A stretch of DNA of 64,000 nt from Zavarzinia compransoris. GTDB taxonomy: Bacteria > Pseudomonadota > Alphaproteobacteria > Zavarziniales > Zavarziniaceae. A program made the position numbers and the translations under genes. The notes beneath the pieces are model-generated. The model was not told where the DNA came from and did not search any database. It saw only the letters and a program-made list of their open reading frames with translations. Below are positions 1-9,824 of the stretch, piece after piece (positions within the stretch are counted from its first letter, which is position 1; the number at the start of each line of letters is the position of its first letter). The stretch is taken from NCBI RefSeq assembly GCF_003173055.1, contig NZ_QGLF01000005.1, positions 62,001 to 126,000 of the forward strand. The letters run 5' to 3'.

Positions 1-900
1 GAAGGTTTCGAGCAGCAGGCCGTGGGGCGTGCGGCCGTCCAGGATCACCGCCGCCTCGACGCCGTTGTCGACCGCATCGAGGCAGGTCTCGACCTTGGGG
101 ATCATGCCGCCGTGGATGGTGCCGTCGGCGATCAGGGCGCGGGCCTGTTCCGCGCTCATGCGGTCGATCAGCTTGCCGTCCTTGTCGAGCACGCCCGGCA
201 CGTCGGTCAGCAGCAGGAAGCGCGATGCCCGCATGGCCGAGGCGATGGCGCCCGCCGCGGTATCCGCATTGATGTTGAAGGTATGGCCGTCGGCGCTGAT
301 GCCGATCGGGGCCACCACCGGGATGAAGTCCGACCGCTCGAAGAGATAGAGCACGCGGGGGTCGACCGATTCCGGCTCGCCCACGAAGCCGTAGTCGAGC
401 ACTTTCTCGATGTTCGAATCCGGGTCGCGCTTGGTCTTGGTCAGCTTGCGGGCGCGGATCAGCGGGCCGTCCTTGCCGGAAATGCCGATGGCATTGCCGC
501 CCGCGGCATTGATGGCGCCGACGATCTGCTTGTTGATCGAGCCGGCCAGCACCATTTCGACCACTTCGACCGCCGGCTGGTCGGTCACGCGCAGGCCGTC
601 GATGAAGGTCGACTTGATCGACAGGCGTTCCAGCATCTTGCCGATCTGCGGCCCGCCGCCGTGAACCACGATCGGGTTGATGCCGACCTGCTTCAGCAGG
701 ACGATGTCCTTGGCGAAGGCCTGGCCCGCCGCATCGTCGCCCATGGCATGGCCGCCGTATTTGACGACGAAGGTACTGTCGGCATAGCGCCGCATGAAGG
801 GCAGCGCTTCCGTGATCGTGGCCGCCGTGTGCAGCCAGCGGGTGCGCAGCTTCAGGTCGGGGCGGTCGGAGGCACTGGCGGTCTCGGGCTTGTCGCTCAT
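1..900 (-). CDS. argB: Acetylglutamate kinase, 3' end beyond the window
   Basis: ArgB phosphorylates N-acetylglutamate, the second step of arginine biosynthesis, in the cytoplasm. The minus-strand frame from the ATG at 900 stays open for 300 codons to base 1. It shows the amino-acid-kinase signatures: [10 protein letters not shown] near residue 45, the HGGGPQIG loop near residue 80, the [11 protein letters not shown] block, and [11 protein letters not shown]. The frame runs off the window at [12 protein letters not shown], the usual ArgB ending, so only about 10-15 residues should be missing. It lies 29 bases downstream of engB on the same strand, as in many alphaproteobacteria. The assignment is secure. 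Confidence 0.95.
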   Translation of the reverse strand, partial: MSDKPETASASDRPDLKLRTRWLHTAATITEALPFMRRYADSTFVVKYGGHAMGDDAAGQAFAKDIVLLKQVGINPIVVHGGGPQIGKMLERLSIKSTFIDGLRVTDQPAVEVVEMVLAGSINKQIVGAINAAGGNAIGISGKDGPLIRARKLTKTKRDPDSNIEKVLDYGFVGEPESVDPRVLYLFERSDFIPVVAPIGISADGHTFNINADTAAGAIASAMRASRFLLLTDVPGVLDKDGKLIDRMSAEQARALIADGTIHGGMIPKVETCLDAVDNGVEAAVILDGRTPHGLLLETF

Positions 901-929
901 CACGGTCCTCGTTCGGTGGGCGGCCTCGC

Positions 930-1601
930 TTAACCCGAAACGCGCGCTTTGCCAAGGGCCGCAAGGGCCGCCCGCACTTCGGGAATGCCCTCGCCGCTCT
1001 CGCTCGAGGTCGGCAGGATCACCGGATGGGCGGCGACATGGGGGCGGATCGCCTCCGCCACCTGGGCGATCACGGTCTCCAGTTCGCCGGCCTTCAGCTT
1101 GTCGGTCTTGGTCAGCACGACCTGATAGGAGACGGCGGATTTGTCCAGCAGCTTCATCGCCGCATGGTCCGGCGCCTTGGGGCCGTGGCGGCTGTCGATC
1201 AGGACCATGACCCGCTTCAAGGTCGGGCGCCCGGCCAGGAAAGTGTCGGTCAGGTCGACCCATTGGGCGACCTTGTCCTTCGAGACCTTGGCGAAACCAT
1301 AGCCTGGCAGGTCGACGAGGCCGAGGCGGTCGCCGAGGTTGAAGAAATTCAGCTGCTGGGTCCGCCCCGGCGTGTTGGAGACCCGGGCGAGCGTGGTGCG
1401 CCCGGTCAGGGCATTGACCAGGGACGATTTGCCGACGTTGGAACGCCCGGCGAAGGCGATTTCCGGCAGCCCCGGGGGCGGCAGTTCGGCGAGCTTGCTC
1501 GCCCCCCAGGTGAAGGCGCAGGGGCCGGCGAACAGCAGCCGCCCCGCCTCGATCATCTCGGGCGTGGCGGCGCCGTCCTCGGCGCGGAAGGGGTCGCTCA
1601 C
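930..1601 (-). CDS. engB: Ribosome biogenesis GTPase EngB (YihA/YsxC)
   Basis: This small GTPase acts in 50S subunit assembly. The chosen start is a GTG at 1601 that overlaps the yidC stop codon (GTGA), giving 223 residues; an ATG 17 codons further in is the alternative. The G motifs are complete: G1 [10 protein letters not shown]3 DLPGYGFA, G4 TKTDK and a G5-like TSSESGEG. The switch region [11 protein letters not shown] is typical of the family. Overlap with yidC indicates translational coupling in the rpmH-to-argB operon. Confidence 0.93.
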   Translation of the reverse strand: MSDPFRAEDGAATPEMIEAGRLLFAGPCAFTWGASKLAELPPPGLPEIAFAGRSNVGKSSLVNALTGRTTLARVSNTPGRTQQLNFFNLGDRLGLVDLPGYGFAKVSKDKVAQWVDLTDTFLAGRPTLKRVMVLIDSRHGPKAPDHAAMKLLDKSAVSYQVVLTKTDKLKAGELETVIAQVAEAIRPHVAAHPVILPTSSESGEGIPEVRAALAALGKARVSG

Positions 1602-3406
1602 CGCTTGCCCGGCGGGCGCCCGCCGGTCGGGTTGCTCGGCTTCGCCGGCGTGGCCTTGGCGGTGCCGGCGGCGGCGGCGGCGACCGCGGGCTTCGGCGGT
1701 TCCTGGCGGCGGATCAGCCATTGCTGGGCGATCGACAGCACGTTGTTCCAGGTCCAGTAGATCACCAGGCCGGCCGGGAAACTGGCCAGGAAGAAGGTGA
1801 AGATGATCGGCATGAACATGAACACGCGCTGCTGGATCGGGTCCGGCGGGGCGGGGTTCATCTTCTGCTGCAGCCACATGGAAATGCCCATGAGCACCGG
1901 CCAGACGCCCAGCGCCAGGAAGCTCGGCGGATCCCAGGGAATCAGGCCGAAGAGGTTCAGGACATGGGTCGGATCGGGCGCGGAGAGATCCTGGATCCAG
2001 CCGAAGAAGGGCGCATGCCGCATCTCGATAGTGACGTAAAGCACCTTGTAGAGCGAGAAGAACACCGGGATCTGCACCAGGATCGGCAGGCAGCCGGCCA
2101 GCGGATTGATCTTCTCCCGCTTGTAGAGCGCCATCAGTTCCTGCTGCTGGCGGGCCTTGTCGTCGGCGAAGCGCTCGCGCAGCGCCATCATCTCGGGCTG
2201 CACGTCCTTCATCTTGTTCATCGCCCGGTACGACTTGTTGGCGAGCGGGTAGAACAACCCCTTGATGAACAGGGTCAGGATCAGGATGGCGACGCCGAAG
2301 TTGCCGACCTGCCGATAGAGGAAGTCCAGCACCAGGAAGATCGGCTTGGTCAGGAAGAAGAACCAGCCGAAGTCGACCGCATACTCGAACATGTTGATGC
2401 CGAGATTGTCGCGATAGGCCTGGAGCAGGTCGACGATCTTGGCGCCGGCGAACAGGCGGTGCGACACCGTGCCCGCGGCGCCCGGCGCCACGGTGGTCGC
2501 CTCGCCGAGGTAGGAGGTCTCGTAGCGGTCGCGGTTGCCGATCTTCGCATGGTCGAAGCGGCCGGTGACATTGGCCGCCTGGTCGGGGATCACCGCCGCC
2601 AGCCAGTATTTGTCGGTGATGCCGATCCAGCCGCCCTTGGACTTGGTCTCGGGCACCGTCTCCTCGCGGAGATGCTGGTAGTCGTGCTCCTGAAGCTGGC
2701 CGGCGAGGACGCCGATCGGGCCTTCATGCAGGATGAACAGGCCTTCGGTCTGCGGCGTCTCGACCCGGGCGACCAGGGCCCGGGTGAACAGGGCGACCGG
2801 GGCGCCGCTATTGTTCTGCACCCGGTCCTCGATCGAGAACATGTAGTTCGCGTCGACGGCGATGGTGCGGGTGAAGACCAGGCCTTCGCCGTTGTCGAAG
2901 GTCAGGGTCACCGGGGTGGCTTCGGTCAGCTTGCCGGCGCCGGTCCAGACACTGTCTGCACCCGGCAGCTTCACCGCGCTGCCCTGGACCGCGGTCCAGC
3001 CGAATTCGGCGTAATAGGGTGTGCGCGAGGCGAGCGGGGAGAACAGCTTGATCTCCGGGCTGGCGGGATCGACCGTCTCGCGATAGGCGCGCAGGGTGAC
3101 GTCGTCGATCCGGCCGCCGGTCAGGGCGATCGAGCCGTGCAGCTTGGCCGTCTCGATCGGAATCCGCTGCGACTGGCCGAGGGCGCTGTCGCGGTCCAGC
3201 AATTGGGCCGGGCCGACCAGGGCGGCATCGCCGGGGGGGACCGCGGCGGGGGTGGCGGCGCCGGTCGCGGCCGGGGCCGTGGCGGCCGCGATGGCCGCCT
3301 CTTCCTGGCGCTGGCGCTGGCGGGGGCCGTCCACGAAGAACTGGAAGCCGAGGAGGATCAGGATCGAGGCGGCGATCGCCATGATCAGATTGCGGTTTTC
3401 GAGCAT
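1598..3406 (-). CDS. yidC: Membrane protein insertase YidC
   Basis: YidC inserts and folds inner-membrane proteins, alone or with SecYEG. The product is 602 residues: an N-terminal anchor ([20 protein letters not shown]), a large periplasmic domain (about 60-340), and the conserved five-helix core containing [15 protein letters not shown] and [18 protein letters not shown]. The tail is basic and proline/alanine-rich, as in ribosome-contacting YidC tails. The ATG at 3406 shares its A with the yidD stop (TGATG); another ATG three codons upstream is possible. It lies between yidD and engB in the usual order. Confidence 0.95.
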   Translation of the reverse strand: MLENRNLIMAIAASILILLGFQFFVDGPRQRQRQEEAAIAAATAPAATGAATPAAVPPGDAALVGPAQLLDRDSALGQSQRIPIETAKLHGSIALTGGRIDDVTLRAYRETVDPASPEIKLFSPLASRTPYYAEFGWTAVQGSAVKLPGADSVWTGAGKLTEATPVTLTFDNGEGLVFTRTIAVDANYMFSIEDRVQNNSGAPVALFTRALVARVETPQTEGLFILHEGPIGVLAGQLQEHDYQHLREETVPETKSKGGWIGITDKYWLAAVIPDQAANVTGRFDHAKIGNRDRYETSYLGEATTVAPGAAGTVSHRLFAGAKIVDLLQAYRDNLGINMFEYAVDFGWFFFLTKPIFLVLDFLYRQVGNFGVAILILTLFIKGLFYPLANKSYRAMNKMKDVQPEMMALRERFADDKARQQQELMALYKREKINPLAGCLPILVQIPVFFSLYKVLYVTIEMRHAPFFGWIQDLSAPDPTHVLNLFGLIPWDPPSFLALGVWPVLMGISMWLQQKMNPAPPDPIQQRVFMFMPIIFTFFLASFPAGLVIYWTWNNVLSIAQQWLIRRQEPPKPAVAAAAAGTAKATPAKPSNPTGGRPPGKR

Positions 3407-3678
3407 CACCAGCACCTGTGGGCGTGACGAGGGGGGGAGCCTGGCGGCGGCACGGGATCATAGCCATGGCCGCCCCAGGGATGGCAGCGGCACAGGCGGC
3501 GGACGGTCAGCGCGCTGCCGCGCACCGGCCCATGGACCCTCAAGGCTTCGAGGGCATATTCCGAACAGCTGGGCAGATAGCGGCAGGCGGGCGGCATGGC
3601 CGGCGAGATCAGGTAGCGCCAGGCGAGCACCGGCAGGCTGAGCAGGCGGACGGCGCCCGCGCGCAGCAGGGCGATCAC
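3406..3678 (-). CDS. yidD: Membrane insertion factor YidD
   Basis: YidD is a small membrane-associated protein that assists YidC-dependent insertion. The 90-residue product carries the family signature: [20 protein letters not shown], then [18 protein letters not shown]. The GTG start at 3678 overlaps the rnpA stop (GTGA) and its stop overlaps the yidC start, so the three genes are translationally coupled. The three-cysteine pattern (CRYLPSC...RLCRCHP) is intact. Confidence 0.93.
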   Translation of the reverse strand: MIALLRAGAVRLLSLPVLAWRYLISPAMPPACRYLPSCSEYALEALRVHGPVRGSALTVRRLCRCHPWGGHGYDPVPPPGSPPRHAHRCW

Positions 3679-4100
3679 GGCCGCACCCCTTTGAGGAGCT
3701 TCAGCCGCGCCAGCGCCTGTTCGAGGTCGCGGCGCAGGTCGCCATAGGGGCGGACGGCGGTTTCCTGCCGGCAGACCAGGACGTAGTCGGTGGCGCCGAA
3801 GGCGCGGTTGCCGATCACCTCGGCGGCGAGCGCCCGCAGGCGCCGCTTGGCGCGGTTGCGGGTGACCGCATTGCCGACTTTCCGGGAGGCGGTGAAGCCG
3901 ACGCGGGCGGCAGCGGCATCCGAATCGGGGCGGGCCATGGCCTGCAACATCAGGCCGGGGGTCGTGAACTTGCGTCTTGCCCCTGCCACTGCCAGAAACT
4001 CCTGCCTCGTCTTCAAGCGAACAAGCCGCAGCCGCACGTCTGCCCCCTCGTTGGGGCCGGCGTGCGGCTGCGGCTGATCGGTCAGGGCCGGCCCCGTCAT
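3675..4100 (-). CDS. rnpA: Ribonuclease P protein component
   Basis: RnpA is the protein cofactor of RNase P, which matures tRNA 5' ends. From the ATG at 4100 the product is 141 residues. The RNR signature is present as [19 protein letters not shown], preceded by a phenylalanine/lysine N-terminal fold ([17 protein letters not shown]). The first 25 or so residues are family-atypical, so a GTG start about 26 codons downstream ([14 protein letters not shown]) is a fair alternative. It lies 13 bases downstream of rpmH. Confidence 0.92.
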   Translation of the reverse strand: MTGPALTDQPQPHAGPNEGADVRLRLVRLKTRQEFLAVAGARRKFTTPGLMLQAMARPDSDAAAARVGFTASRKVGNAVTRNRAKRRLRALAAEVIGNRAFGATDYVLVCRQETAVRPYGDLRRDLEQALARLKLLKGVRP

Positions 4101-4113
4101 GGCCGGCGCAACG

Positions 4114-4248
4114 TCAGGCCGAGAGACGCTTGCGCCCCTTGGCGCGGCGGCGCGCGATGACGACACGGCCACCGACGGTCGACATGCGCGAACGGAAGCC
4201 GTGACGGCGCTTGCGCACCAGGGCGCTCGGTTGATAGGTCCGCTTCAC
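4114..4248 (-). CDS. rpmH: 50S ribosomal protein L34
   Basis: L34 is a basic protein of the large ribosomal subunit. The GTG start at 4248 gives the standard 44-residue protein beginning VKRTYQPS and containing [19 protein letters not shown] and [13 protein letters not shown]. Earlier in-frame ATGs would add residues not found in L34 and would place the start at or upstream of the predicted promoter. It is the first gene of the rpmH-rnpA-yidD-yidC-engB-argB run. Confidence 0.96.
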   Translation of the reverse strand: MKRTYQPSALVRKRRHGFRSRMSTVGGRVVIARRRAKGRKRLSA

Positions 4249-4306
4249 CGGATTACTCCATAGCTTCTTTGCGGCGGGAAGGCCGCCGCCAAAAAATGAG
4301 CCCCGG

Positions 4307-4335
4307 TCTATAAGGTCAGCCGCGGGCGAAGTCAA
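4307..4335 (-). promoter_or_regulatory. Sigma70-type promoter of the rpmH operon
   Basis: Read on the minus strand, TTGACT (4335-4330) and TATAGA (4312-4307) are separated by exactly 17 bases. This is a near-consensus housekeeping promoter about 60 bases upstream of the L34 start, in a region AT-rich relative to its surroundings. The match is directly visible; its use is inferred. Confidence 0.7.
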
Positions 4336-4428
4336 CCGGAGTCCCCCGGTTTCGCTTCAATCTCGCGCCGGGGCGGCCTATCCTGCGGTGCGGCAAGCGG
4401 GTAGCGGCAGAATCGGGGGGCAGTCCAC

Positions 4429-5067
4429 ATGGCAAAAGTGGTGACGGTCGCACAGCAGAAAGGCGGGGCCGGCAAGACCACGGTCGCCGCCCATCTGGCG
4501 GTGGCACTGGCGGAAAAGGGCCATCGGGTCATCGTCGTCGATACCGACCCGCAGCAGAGCCTGGCCGCCTGGGTGCGCGTGCGTGCCGCCTTCGGCGCCG
4601 GCGACGTGCCGATCGCGGTCAAGGCCGCCCCCGGCTGGAAGGCGGGACCCGAGATCGACCGTGCAAGGCGCGAGGCCGATGTCGTCGTGGTCGACAGCCC
4701 GCCCCATACCGAAAGCACGGCGAAGACCGCGATCCGCGCCGCCGACCTGATGCTGGTGCCCATGCAATTGTCGCCCATGGACATGTGGGCGACCAAGCCG
4801 ACCCTCGACCTGGCCGGCAGCAGCAAGGTGCCCTTCCTGCTCGTCCTCAACCGGGTGGCGCCGCGCGGCAACCTGAACGAACAGGTGATGCGCGAAATCG
4901 CCAAGGCCGGCTATCCGGTGGCGCTCGCCCGGCTCGGCAACCGCACCGCCTTCGCCGCCAGCCTGCTCGACGGTGTCGGCGTCACCGAAGCCCAGGGCAA
5001 GAGCCCGGCGGCCGAGGAAGTCCGGGCCCTGGCCGCCGAGGTGGCGGAACGGCTCGGCCTGGCGTGA
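4429..5067 (+). CDS. ParA/MinD-family ATPase without a ParB partner
   Basis: A 212-residue deviant Walker ATPase. The N-terminal loop QQKGGAGKTT holds the signature lysine, followed by VIVVDTDPQQS (Walker A') and VVVVDSPPHTES. Such proteins position chromosomes, plasmids or protein clusters on the nucleoid. No parB-like gene or parS cluster is adjacent, so it is not an obvious segregation pair; orphan ParAs of this size often position chemotaxis, pilus or storage structures. It is divergent from rpmH, and its stop overlaps the start of the next gene (GTGA). Confidence 0.85.
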   Translation: MAKVVTVAQQKGGAGKTTVAAHLAVALAEKGHRVIVVDTDPQQSLAAWVRVRAAFGAGDVPIAVKAAPGWKAGPEIDRARREADVVVVDSPPHTESTAKTAIRAADLMLVPMQLSPMDMWATKPTLDLAGSSKVPFLLVLNRVAPRGNLNEQVMREIAKAGYPVALARLGNRTAFAASLLDGVGVTEAQGKSPAAEEVRALAAEVAERLGLA

Positions 5068-6131
5068 GCGGCGGCTCCCGGCCCGTCCCCGGGCCGCGTA
5101 ATCTGATTACCCCGCGGCCCGTCCCCGGGCCGCGTAATCTGATTACCGATGTCGCCGGCCTCAAGGTCGGCCAGGCCGAGGATGCGGGCGTGCGCAGCGG
5201 CTGCACGGTCGTGCTGCCCGACGAGCCGGCGGTGATGGCGGTCGACCAGCGCGGCGGCGCCCCCGGCACGCGCGAGACCGACAGCATGGACCCGGCCAAT
5301 TTCCTTGCCAGTTTCCACGCCCTGGTGCTGTCGGGCGGCTCCGTCTTCGGCCTTGCCGCGGCGGACGGGGTGACGGCGGCGCTGTCCGCCGCCGGCCGCG
5401 GCATCCGCATCGGCAATGCGCCCATGGCGGTGCCGGTGGTCCCCGCCGCCATCCTGTTCGATCTCGGCAACGGCGGCGCCAAGGACTGGGGGGCGGAACC
5501 GCCCTATCGCCGCCTCGGGATCGAGGCGCTGGGCAAGGCCGGGCTCGACTTTACCCTCGGCAATGCCGGGGCGGGCTATGGCGCGGTCTGCGGCCGGCTG
5601 AAGGGGGGACTCGGTTCCGCCTCGGTCACGGTCGACGGGATCGAGGTCGGGGCCCTGGTCGCGGTCAATGCGGTGGGCAGCGCGCTGATGCCCGGCAGCC
5701 CGGTGTTCTGGGCCCATGCCCTCGAATGGCAGGGCGAATTCGGCGGCCGCAAGCCCGGCCCGGCCGAGGCGGCGGTGACCATGCCGGATTACGACCTGCC
5801 GGCGGACGGCAAGGTGGTGATGGGCGGCCATACCACCATCGCCGTCGTCGCCACCAATGTCGCCCTGGACAAGGCCCAGGCGAAACGCCTCGCCATCATG
5901 GCGCAGGACGGGCTGGCGCGGGCGATCCGCCCGGCCCACACACCCTTCGACGGCGACACGGTGTTCGCCCTCTCGACGGCGCGGCGCCCGCTGGACGGGG
6001 CGCCGGCGCTCGCCCTGTCCAGGCTCGGCCATCTGGCGGCGGATTGCCTGGCGCGGGCGGTGGCGCGCGGCGTCCATGCCGCCGAAAGCCTGGGGCCCCA
6101 CCCCTCCTACCGGGAGCGGTGGGGGGAATAG
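5064..6131 (+). CDS. P1 (DmpA/NylC-like) family peptidase with duplicated N-terminus
   Basis: Members of peptidase family P1 (S58) are N-terminal nucleophile hydrolases that self-cleave into two chains; substrates include D-aminopeptides and nylon oligomers. The 355-residue product shows the family N-terminus NLITDVAGLKVGQ, the SGGSVFGLAAADGV block, and NAVGSALMPGSPVF near residue 200, the likely self-processing region. The GTG start at 5064 overlaps the parA stop. Twelve residues (RPVPGPRNLITP) are tandemly duplicated just before the conserved domain. The natural substrate cannot be told from sequence. Confidence 0.87.
   Translation: MSGGSRPVPGPRNLITPRPVPGPRNLITDVAGLKVGQAEDAGVRSGCTVVLPDEPAVMAVDQRGGAPGTRETDSMDPANFLASFHALVLSGGSVFGLAAADGVTAALSAAGRGIRIGNAPMAVPVVPAAILFDLGNGGAKDWGAEPPYRRLGIEALGKAGLDFTLGNAGAGYGAVCGRLKGGLGSASVTVDGIEVGALVAVNAVGSALMPGSPVFWAHALEWQGEFGGRKPGPAEAAVTMPDYDLPADGKVVMGGHTTIAVVATNVALDKAQAKRLAIMAQDGLARAIRPAHTPFDGDTVFALSTARRPLDGAPALALSRLGHLAADCLARAVARGVHAAESLGPHPSYRERWGE
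5079..5147 (+). repeat. In-frame tandem direct repeat, 33 bp with 36-bp period
   Basis: Two identical 33-base copies, 5079-5111 and 5115-5147, are separated by three bases, so the duplication adds 12 codons in frame. Each copy contains two inverted repeats: a GC-rich one (CGGCCC...GGGCCG) and GTAATC-T-GATTAC. It looks like a recent slippage or palindromic-element duplication at the 5' end of the P1 peptidase gene. Confidence 0.9.
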
Positions 6132-6137
6132 GCTGGC

Positions 6138-7208
6138 TCAGCCGACCTGGGCGCGGTGGCGCAGCAGGTGATCGGCCAGCACGCAGGCCATCATGGCCTC
6201 GCCCACCGGCACGGCGCGGATGCCGACGCAGGGGTCGTGCCGGCCCTTGGTCAGGACTTCCGCGTCCTCGCCGCCGACGGTGACGGTCTCGCGCGGGATC
6301 AGGATCGAGGAGGTGGGTTTCACGGCGAAGCGCGCGACCACGTCCTGGCCGGTCGAAATGCCGCCCAGGATGCCGCCCGCCTTGTTCGAGCGGAAGCTGA
6401 CCTTGCCGTTGTCCATGCGCATCTCGTCGGCGTTTTCCTCGCCCCGGAGCGCCGCGGCGCCGAAGCCGGCGCCGATCTCGACCCCCTTCACCGCGTTGAT
6501 CGACATGAAGGCGGCGGCGAGATCGCCGTCCAGCTTGCCGTAGAGGGGGGCGCCAAGGCCCGCCGGCACGCCCGAGGCGACGACTTCGATCACCGCGCCG
6601 ACCGAGGAGCCGGCCTTGCGCACCGCATCGAGATCCGCTTCCCAAAGGGCGGCGGTTTCCGCATCGGGGCAGAAGAAGGGATTCTGCTCGACCTGGGCCC
6701 AGTCCCAGCGCTCGCGCTCGATGATCCGGGCGCCGACCTGGATCAACGCGCCCCGGATGGTGACATCGGGGCCGAGGATTTTCCGCGCGACGGCGCCGGC
6801 GGCGACCCGGGCCGCGGTTTCCCGCGCCGAGGACCGGCCGCCGCCCCGGGGGTCGCGGATGCCGTATTTCACCTGATAGGTGAAATCGGCATGGCCGGGG
6901 CGGAATTTCTGCGCGATCTCGGAATAATCCTTGGAACGCTGGTCGGTATTCTCGATCAAAAGGCTGATCGGGGTGCCGGTGGTCAGGCCCTCATAGGTGC
7001 CGGACAGGATCTTCACCTCGTCCGGCTCGCGCCGCTGGGTGGTGAAGCGGTTCTGGCCCGGCTTCCGCTTGTCCAGGAAGCCCTGGATGTCGGCTTCGGT
7101 CAGGGGGAGGCGCGGCGGCACGCCGTCCACCACGCAGCCGAGCGCCGGCCCGTGGCTTTCGCCCCAGGTGGTGACGCGGAACAGATGGCCGAAGCTGTTG
7201 TGGGACAT
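6138..7208 (-). CDS. aroC: Chorismate synthase
   Basis: AroC converts EPSP to chorismate, the last common step of aromatic amino acid synthesis, using reduced FMN. The 356-residue product begins [20 protein letters not shown] and has the second signature [15 protein letters not shown] and the third [14 protein letters not shown]-type block. The ATG at 7208 shares one base with the fabI stop, so the two are coupled. It converges on the P1 peptidase gene with a 6-base gap. Confidence 0.96.
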   Translation of the reverse strand: MSHNSFGHLFRVTTWGESHGPALGCVVDGVPPRLPLTEADIQGFLDKRKPGQNRFTTQRREPDEVKILSGTYEGLTTGTPISLLIENTDQRSKDYSEIAQKFRPGHADFTYQVKYGIRDPRGGGRSSARETAARVAAGAVARKILGPDVTIRGALIQVGARIIERERWDWAQVEQNPFFCPDAETAALWEADLDAVRKAGSSVGAVIEVVASGVPAGLGAPLYGKLDGDLAAAFMSINAVKGVEIGAGFGAAALRGEENADEMRMDNGKVSFRSNKAGGILGGISTGQDVVARFAVKPTSSILIPRETVTVGGEDAEVLTKGRHDPCVGIRAVPVGEAMMACVLADHLLRHRAQVG

Positions 7209-8026
7209 CAGACGACCGAAAGATCCGGCGCGTCCGCCGCCTTCATGCCGACGACGTGATAGCCCGAATCGACGTGATGGACCTCGCCAGAGACGCCGCG
7301 CGACAGGTCGGAGACGAGATAGAGCCCGGCGCCGCCCACTTCGTCGATCGAGACGTTGCGCTTCAGCGGCGAGTTGTATTCGTTCCACTTCAGGATCAGG
7401 CGGAAATCGCCGATCGCCGAGGCGGCCAGGGTTTTGATCGGGCCGGCGGAAATGGCATTGACCCGGATTCCGCCCTTGCCGAGGTCGACCGCCAGATAGC
7501 GGACCGAGGCTTCGAGCGCGGCCTTGGCGACGCCCATCACATTATAATGCGGCATCACCTTTTCCGCCCCGTAGTAGGACAGGGTGATCAGCGAGCCGCC
7601 GTCCGGCATCAGCGCTTCCGCCCGCTTGGCGACCGCGGTGAAGGAGAAGCAGGAGATGAACAGGCTCTGCTGGAAGTTTTCCGGCGAAGTATCGACGTAG
7701 CGGCCCTTCAGCTCTTCCTTGTCGGAATAGGCGATGGCGTGGACGACGAAGTCGATCGTGCCCCAGATCTCCTTCAGCTTGTCGAAAGTGGCGTCGATCG
7801 ACGCCATTTCGGCCACGTCGCAGGGCAGAATCAGGTCGTCCGGCGTGCCCAGGTCCTTGGCCAGCGGGCGCACCCGCTTTTCGAGCGCCTCGCCCAGATA
7901 GGTGAAGGCCAGTTGGCCGCCCTGCGCGTGAATCGCCTTGGCGATGCCCCAGGCGATCGAACGGTCGTTGGCGACCCCCATGATAAGTCCGCGTTTTCCA
8001 GCCATAAGGCCGGCGCCGTGCGTCAT
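7208..8026 (-). CDS. fabI: Enoyl-[acyl-carrier-protein] reductase (NADH), FabI type
   Basis: FabI reduces enoyl-ACP in the last step of each fatty-acid elongation cycle. The 272-residue product has the FabI-type cofactor region [17 protein letters not shown], the catalytic Tyr-x6-Lys (YNVMGVAK) and [14 protein letters not shown]. The start at 8026 is supported by AGGGAG eight bases upstream on the minus strand; MAGKRG seven codons later is an alternative. It is the promoter-proximal gene of a fabI-aroC pair. Confidence 0.95.
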   Translation of the reverse strand: MTHGAGLMAGKRGLIMGVANDRSIAWGIAKAIHAQGGQLAFTYLGEALEKRVRPLAKDLGTPDDLILPCDVAEMASIDATFDKLKEIWGTIDFVVHAIAYSDKEELKGRYVDTSPENFQQSLFISCFSFTAVAKRAEALMPDGGSLITLSYYGAEKVMPHYNVMGVAKAALEASVRYLAVDLGKGGIRVNAISAGPIKTLAASAIGDFRLILKWNEYNSPLKRNVSIDEVGGAGLYLVSDLSRGVSGEVHHVDSGYHVVGMKAADAPDLSVV

Positions 8027-8064
8027 AGGCTGATCTCCCTCAAGGCGGCGTGCAAAGCGCGCGG

Positions 8065-8092
8065 ATTATAGACGTCTCGCATCGCCCCTCAA
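8065..8092 (-). promoter_or_regulatory. Sigma70-type promoter for fabI-aroC
   Basis: On the minus strand TTGAGG (8092-8087) and a perfect TATAAT (8070-8065) are 16 bases apart, about 40 bases upstream of the fabI start. The elements are directly visible; activity is inferred. Confidence 0.65.
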
Positions 8093-8206
8093 GCGCTGCA
8101 TGACAGCATGCGCTTATCAAGGGGGGGCGATGCGCCGCAGCATCCGCCCGCTTGCGTCGGCACGGGGGCTGTGGTCCGTTGTCGTGCCGACGAAAGGTGC
8201 CCACCC

Positions 8207-8824
8207 ATGACCGACCTTCTGGCGTCGCTGGACGATGCGACGCTTGCCGCCCGCGGCCCCTTCGAGCTCTTCGCCCGCTGGTTCGAGGAGGCGGAGGCCG
8301 CCGAGCCGAACGACCCCAACGCCATGGCTCTGGCGACCGCCGATGCGGCGGGCCAGCCCTCGGTGCGCGTCGTCCTGATGAAGGATTACGACGTCCGCGG
8401 CTTCGTCTTCTACACCAATTTCGAGAGCGACAAGGGCCGCGCCCTGCTGGCCAACCCGCGCGCCGGCCTCGATTTCCATTGGAAGAGCCTGCGCCGCCAG
8501 GTCCGGGTCGAGGGCCCGGTGTCCGCCGTCGCTGCTGCCGAGGCGGACGACTATTTCGCCAGCCGCCCGCGCGATTCCCAGCTCGGCGCCTGGGCGAGTG
8601 CCCAGTCGCGGCCCTTGCGCGCCCGCGCCGGGTTCGAGGCGGAGATCGCGGCGACCGCGGCCCGTTTCGAGGGCGGGCCGGTGCCGCGGCCGCCGCATTG
8701 GTCGGGTTTCCGGATCGCCCCGGCGCGGTTAGAATTCTGGCAGGACCGGCCGTTCCGCCTGCACGACCGGGTGATCTTCACGCCCGCGGACGGCGGCTGG
8801 CGGGTCCATCGTCTCTATCCCTGA
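8207..8824 (+). CDS. pdxH: Pyridoxamine 5'-phosphate oxidase
   Basis: PdxH oxidises pyridoxine or pyridoxamine 5'-phosphate to pyridoxal phosphate with FMN. The 205-residue product has the FMN-binding RVVLMKDYDVRGFVFYTN region, FHWKSLRRQVRVEG, SQLGAWASAQS, and the C-terminal half RLEFWQDRPFRLHDR with the usual ending WRVHRLYP. The ATG at 8207 follows AAAGGTG. It is divergent from fabI across 180 bases. Confidence 0.95.
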   Translation: MTDLLASLDDATLAARGPFELFARWFEEAEAAEPNDPNAMALATADAAGQPSVRVVLMKDYDVRGFVFYTNFESDKGRALLANPRAGLDFHWKSLRRQVRVEGPVSAVAAAEADDYFASRPRDSQLGAWASAQSRPLRARAGFEAEIAATAARFEGGPVPRPPHWSGFRIAPARLEFWQDRPFRLHDRVIFTPADGGWRVHRLYP

Positions 8825-8856
8825 CGGGCAAGGCCCCGATGGGGGGAAAGGTCGTC

Positions 8857-9807
8857 ATGACCGGTGATCATGCCCTGGCCGCGCCGGCGCCGGCGTTCGA
8901 CATGGCCGATGCCGCGCGGCTGATGCGGCGCGCGACCATCGCCTCGGTCTCGGTGGCGGCCACCCTGGTCGTGGTCAAGCTCGTCGCCTATGTCCTGTCG
9001 GGCTCGGTCGCCATGCTGTCCAGCCTGGTCGATTCGGCGCTCGACGGGGCCGCCTCCCTCGCCACCCTCTATGCCGTCCATCAGGCGACGGTGCCGGCGG
9101 ATGCGGAACACCGCTTCGGCCACGGCAAGGCGGAGGCGCTGGCCGGCCTGCTCCAGGCCGCCATCGTCACCGGCTCGGGCGTCTTCCTGCTGTTCGAGGC
9201 GGTGCAGCGCATCGTCAGCCCGCGCGCGGTCGACAACGGCCTGATCGCCATCGGCGTGATGGTGGCGTCCATCGCCCTGACCCTGGCCCTGGTCGTCTAC
9301 CAGCAGCGGGTGCTGGTCAAGACCGGCTCGGTCGCGGTCGCCGGCGACCGGCTGCATTATCTCTCCGACCTGCTGTCGAATGCGGGCGTCATCGTCGCCC
9401 TGGTGCTGGCCGGCCAGTTCGGCCTGGTGCTGGCGGACGGCATCATCGCCTTCATCATCGCGGGCATCCTGCTGTACGGCGCCTATGGCATCGCGCGCGG
9501 CGCCCTCGACATGCTGATGGACCGGGAACTGCCGGACGAGGAGCGCGAGCGGATCGCCGCCATCGTCCGGGCGGAAGCCCGGATTCTCGCCCTGCACGAC
9601 CTGCGCACCCGCCGTTCCGGCCTTTCGACCTTCATTCAGCTGCACGTCGTGCTGGACGGCGACCTGCCGCTGCGCGAGGCTCATGCCATCGTCGAGACCG
9701 TCGAACGCGCGCTGGTCGAAGCCTTTCCCGGCGCCGAAGTCATCATCCACGAAGACCCCGACGGGGTCGAGGATGCCGACGGCCACGCCCTTGACCCGGC
9801 TCCCTGA
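8857..9807 (+). CDS. Cation diffusion facilitator (FieF-like divalent metal efflux)
   Basis: A 316-residue inner-membrane metal/proton antiporter with six predicted helices and a cytoplasmic C-terminal domain (residues about 220-300). Metal-site signatures are SLVDSALDG in helix 2 and HYLSDLLSN in helix 5, with RFGHGKAEALAG between. Its order after pdxH recurs in related genomes, but the metal (iron, zinc, cobalt or manganese) cannot be fixed. The ATG at 8857 follows a GGGGGAAAGG stretch; an earlier in-frame ATG six codons upstream is possible. Confidence 0.88.
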   Translation: MTGDHALAAPAPAFDMADAARLMRRATIASVSVAATLVVVKLVAYVLSGSVAMLSSLVDSALDGAASLATLYAVHQATVPADAEHRFGHGKAEALAGLLQAAIVTGSGVFLLFEAVQRIVSPRAVDNGLIAIGVMVASIALTLALVVYQQRVLVKTGSVAVAGDRLHYLSDLLSNAGVIVALVLAGQFGLVLADGIIAFIIAGILLYGAYGIARGALDMLMDRELPDEERERIAAIVRAEARILALHDLRTRRSGLSTFIQLHVVLDGDLPLREAHAIVETVERALVEAFPGAEVIIHEDPDGVEDADGHALDPAP

Positions 9808-9824
9808 GCCTTTAGTTTCGAGCC

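Noticed and set aside
4429-5067. ParA as evidence of an integrated plasmid or a chromosome origin
   Set aside because: No parB, parS, repABC or DnaA-box cluster is visible; the flanks are core chromosomal genes.
5079-5147. Repeat pair at the P1 peptidase start considered as a mini CRISPR or parS array
   Set aside because: Only two adjacent identical units with a 3-base gap, no spacers, coding in frame, and no parS-like GTTTCACGTGAAAC text.
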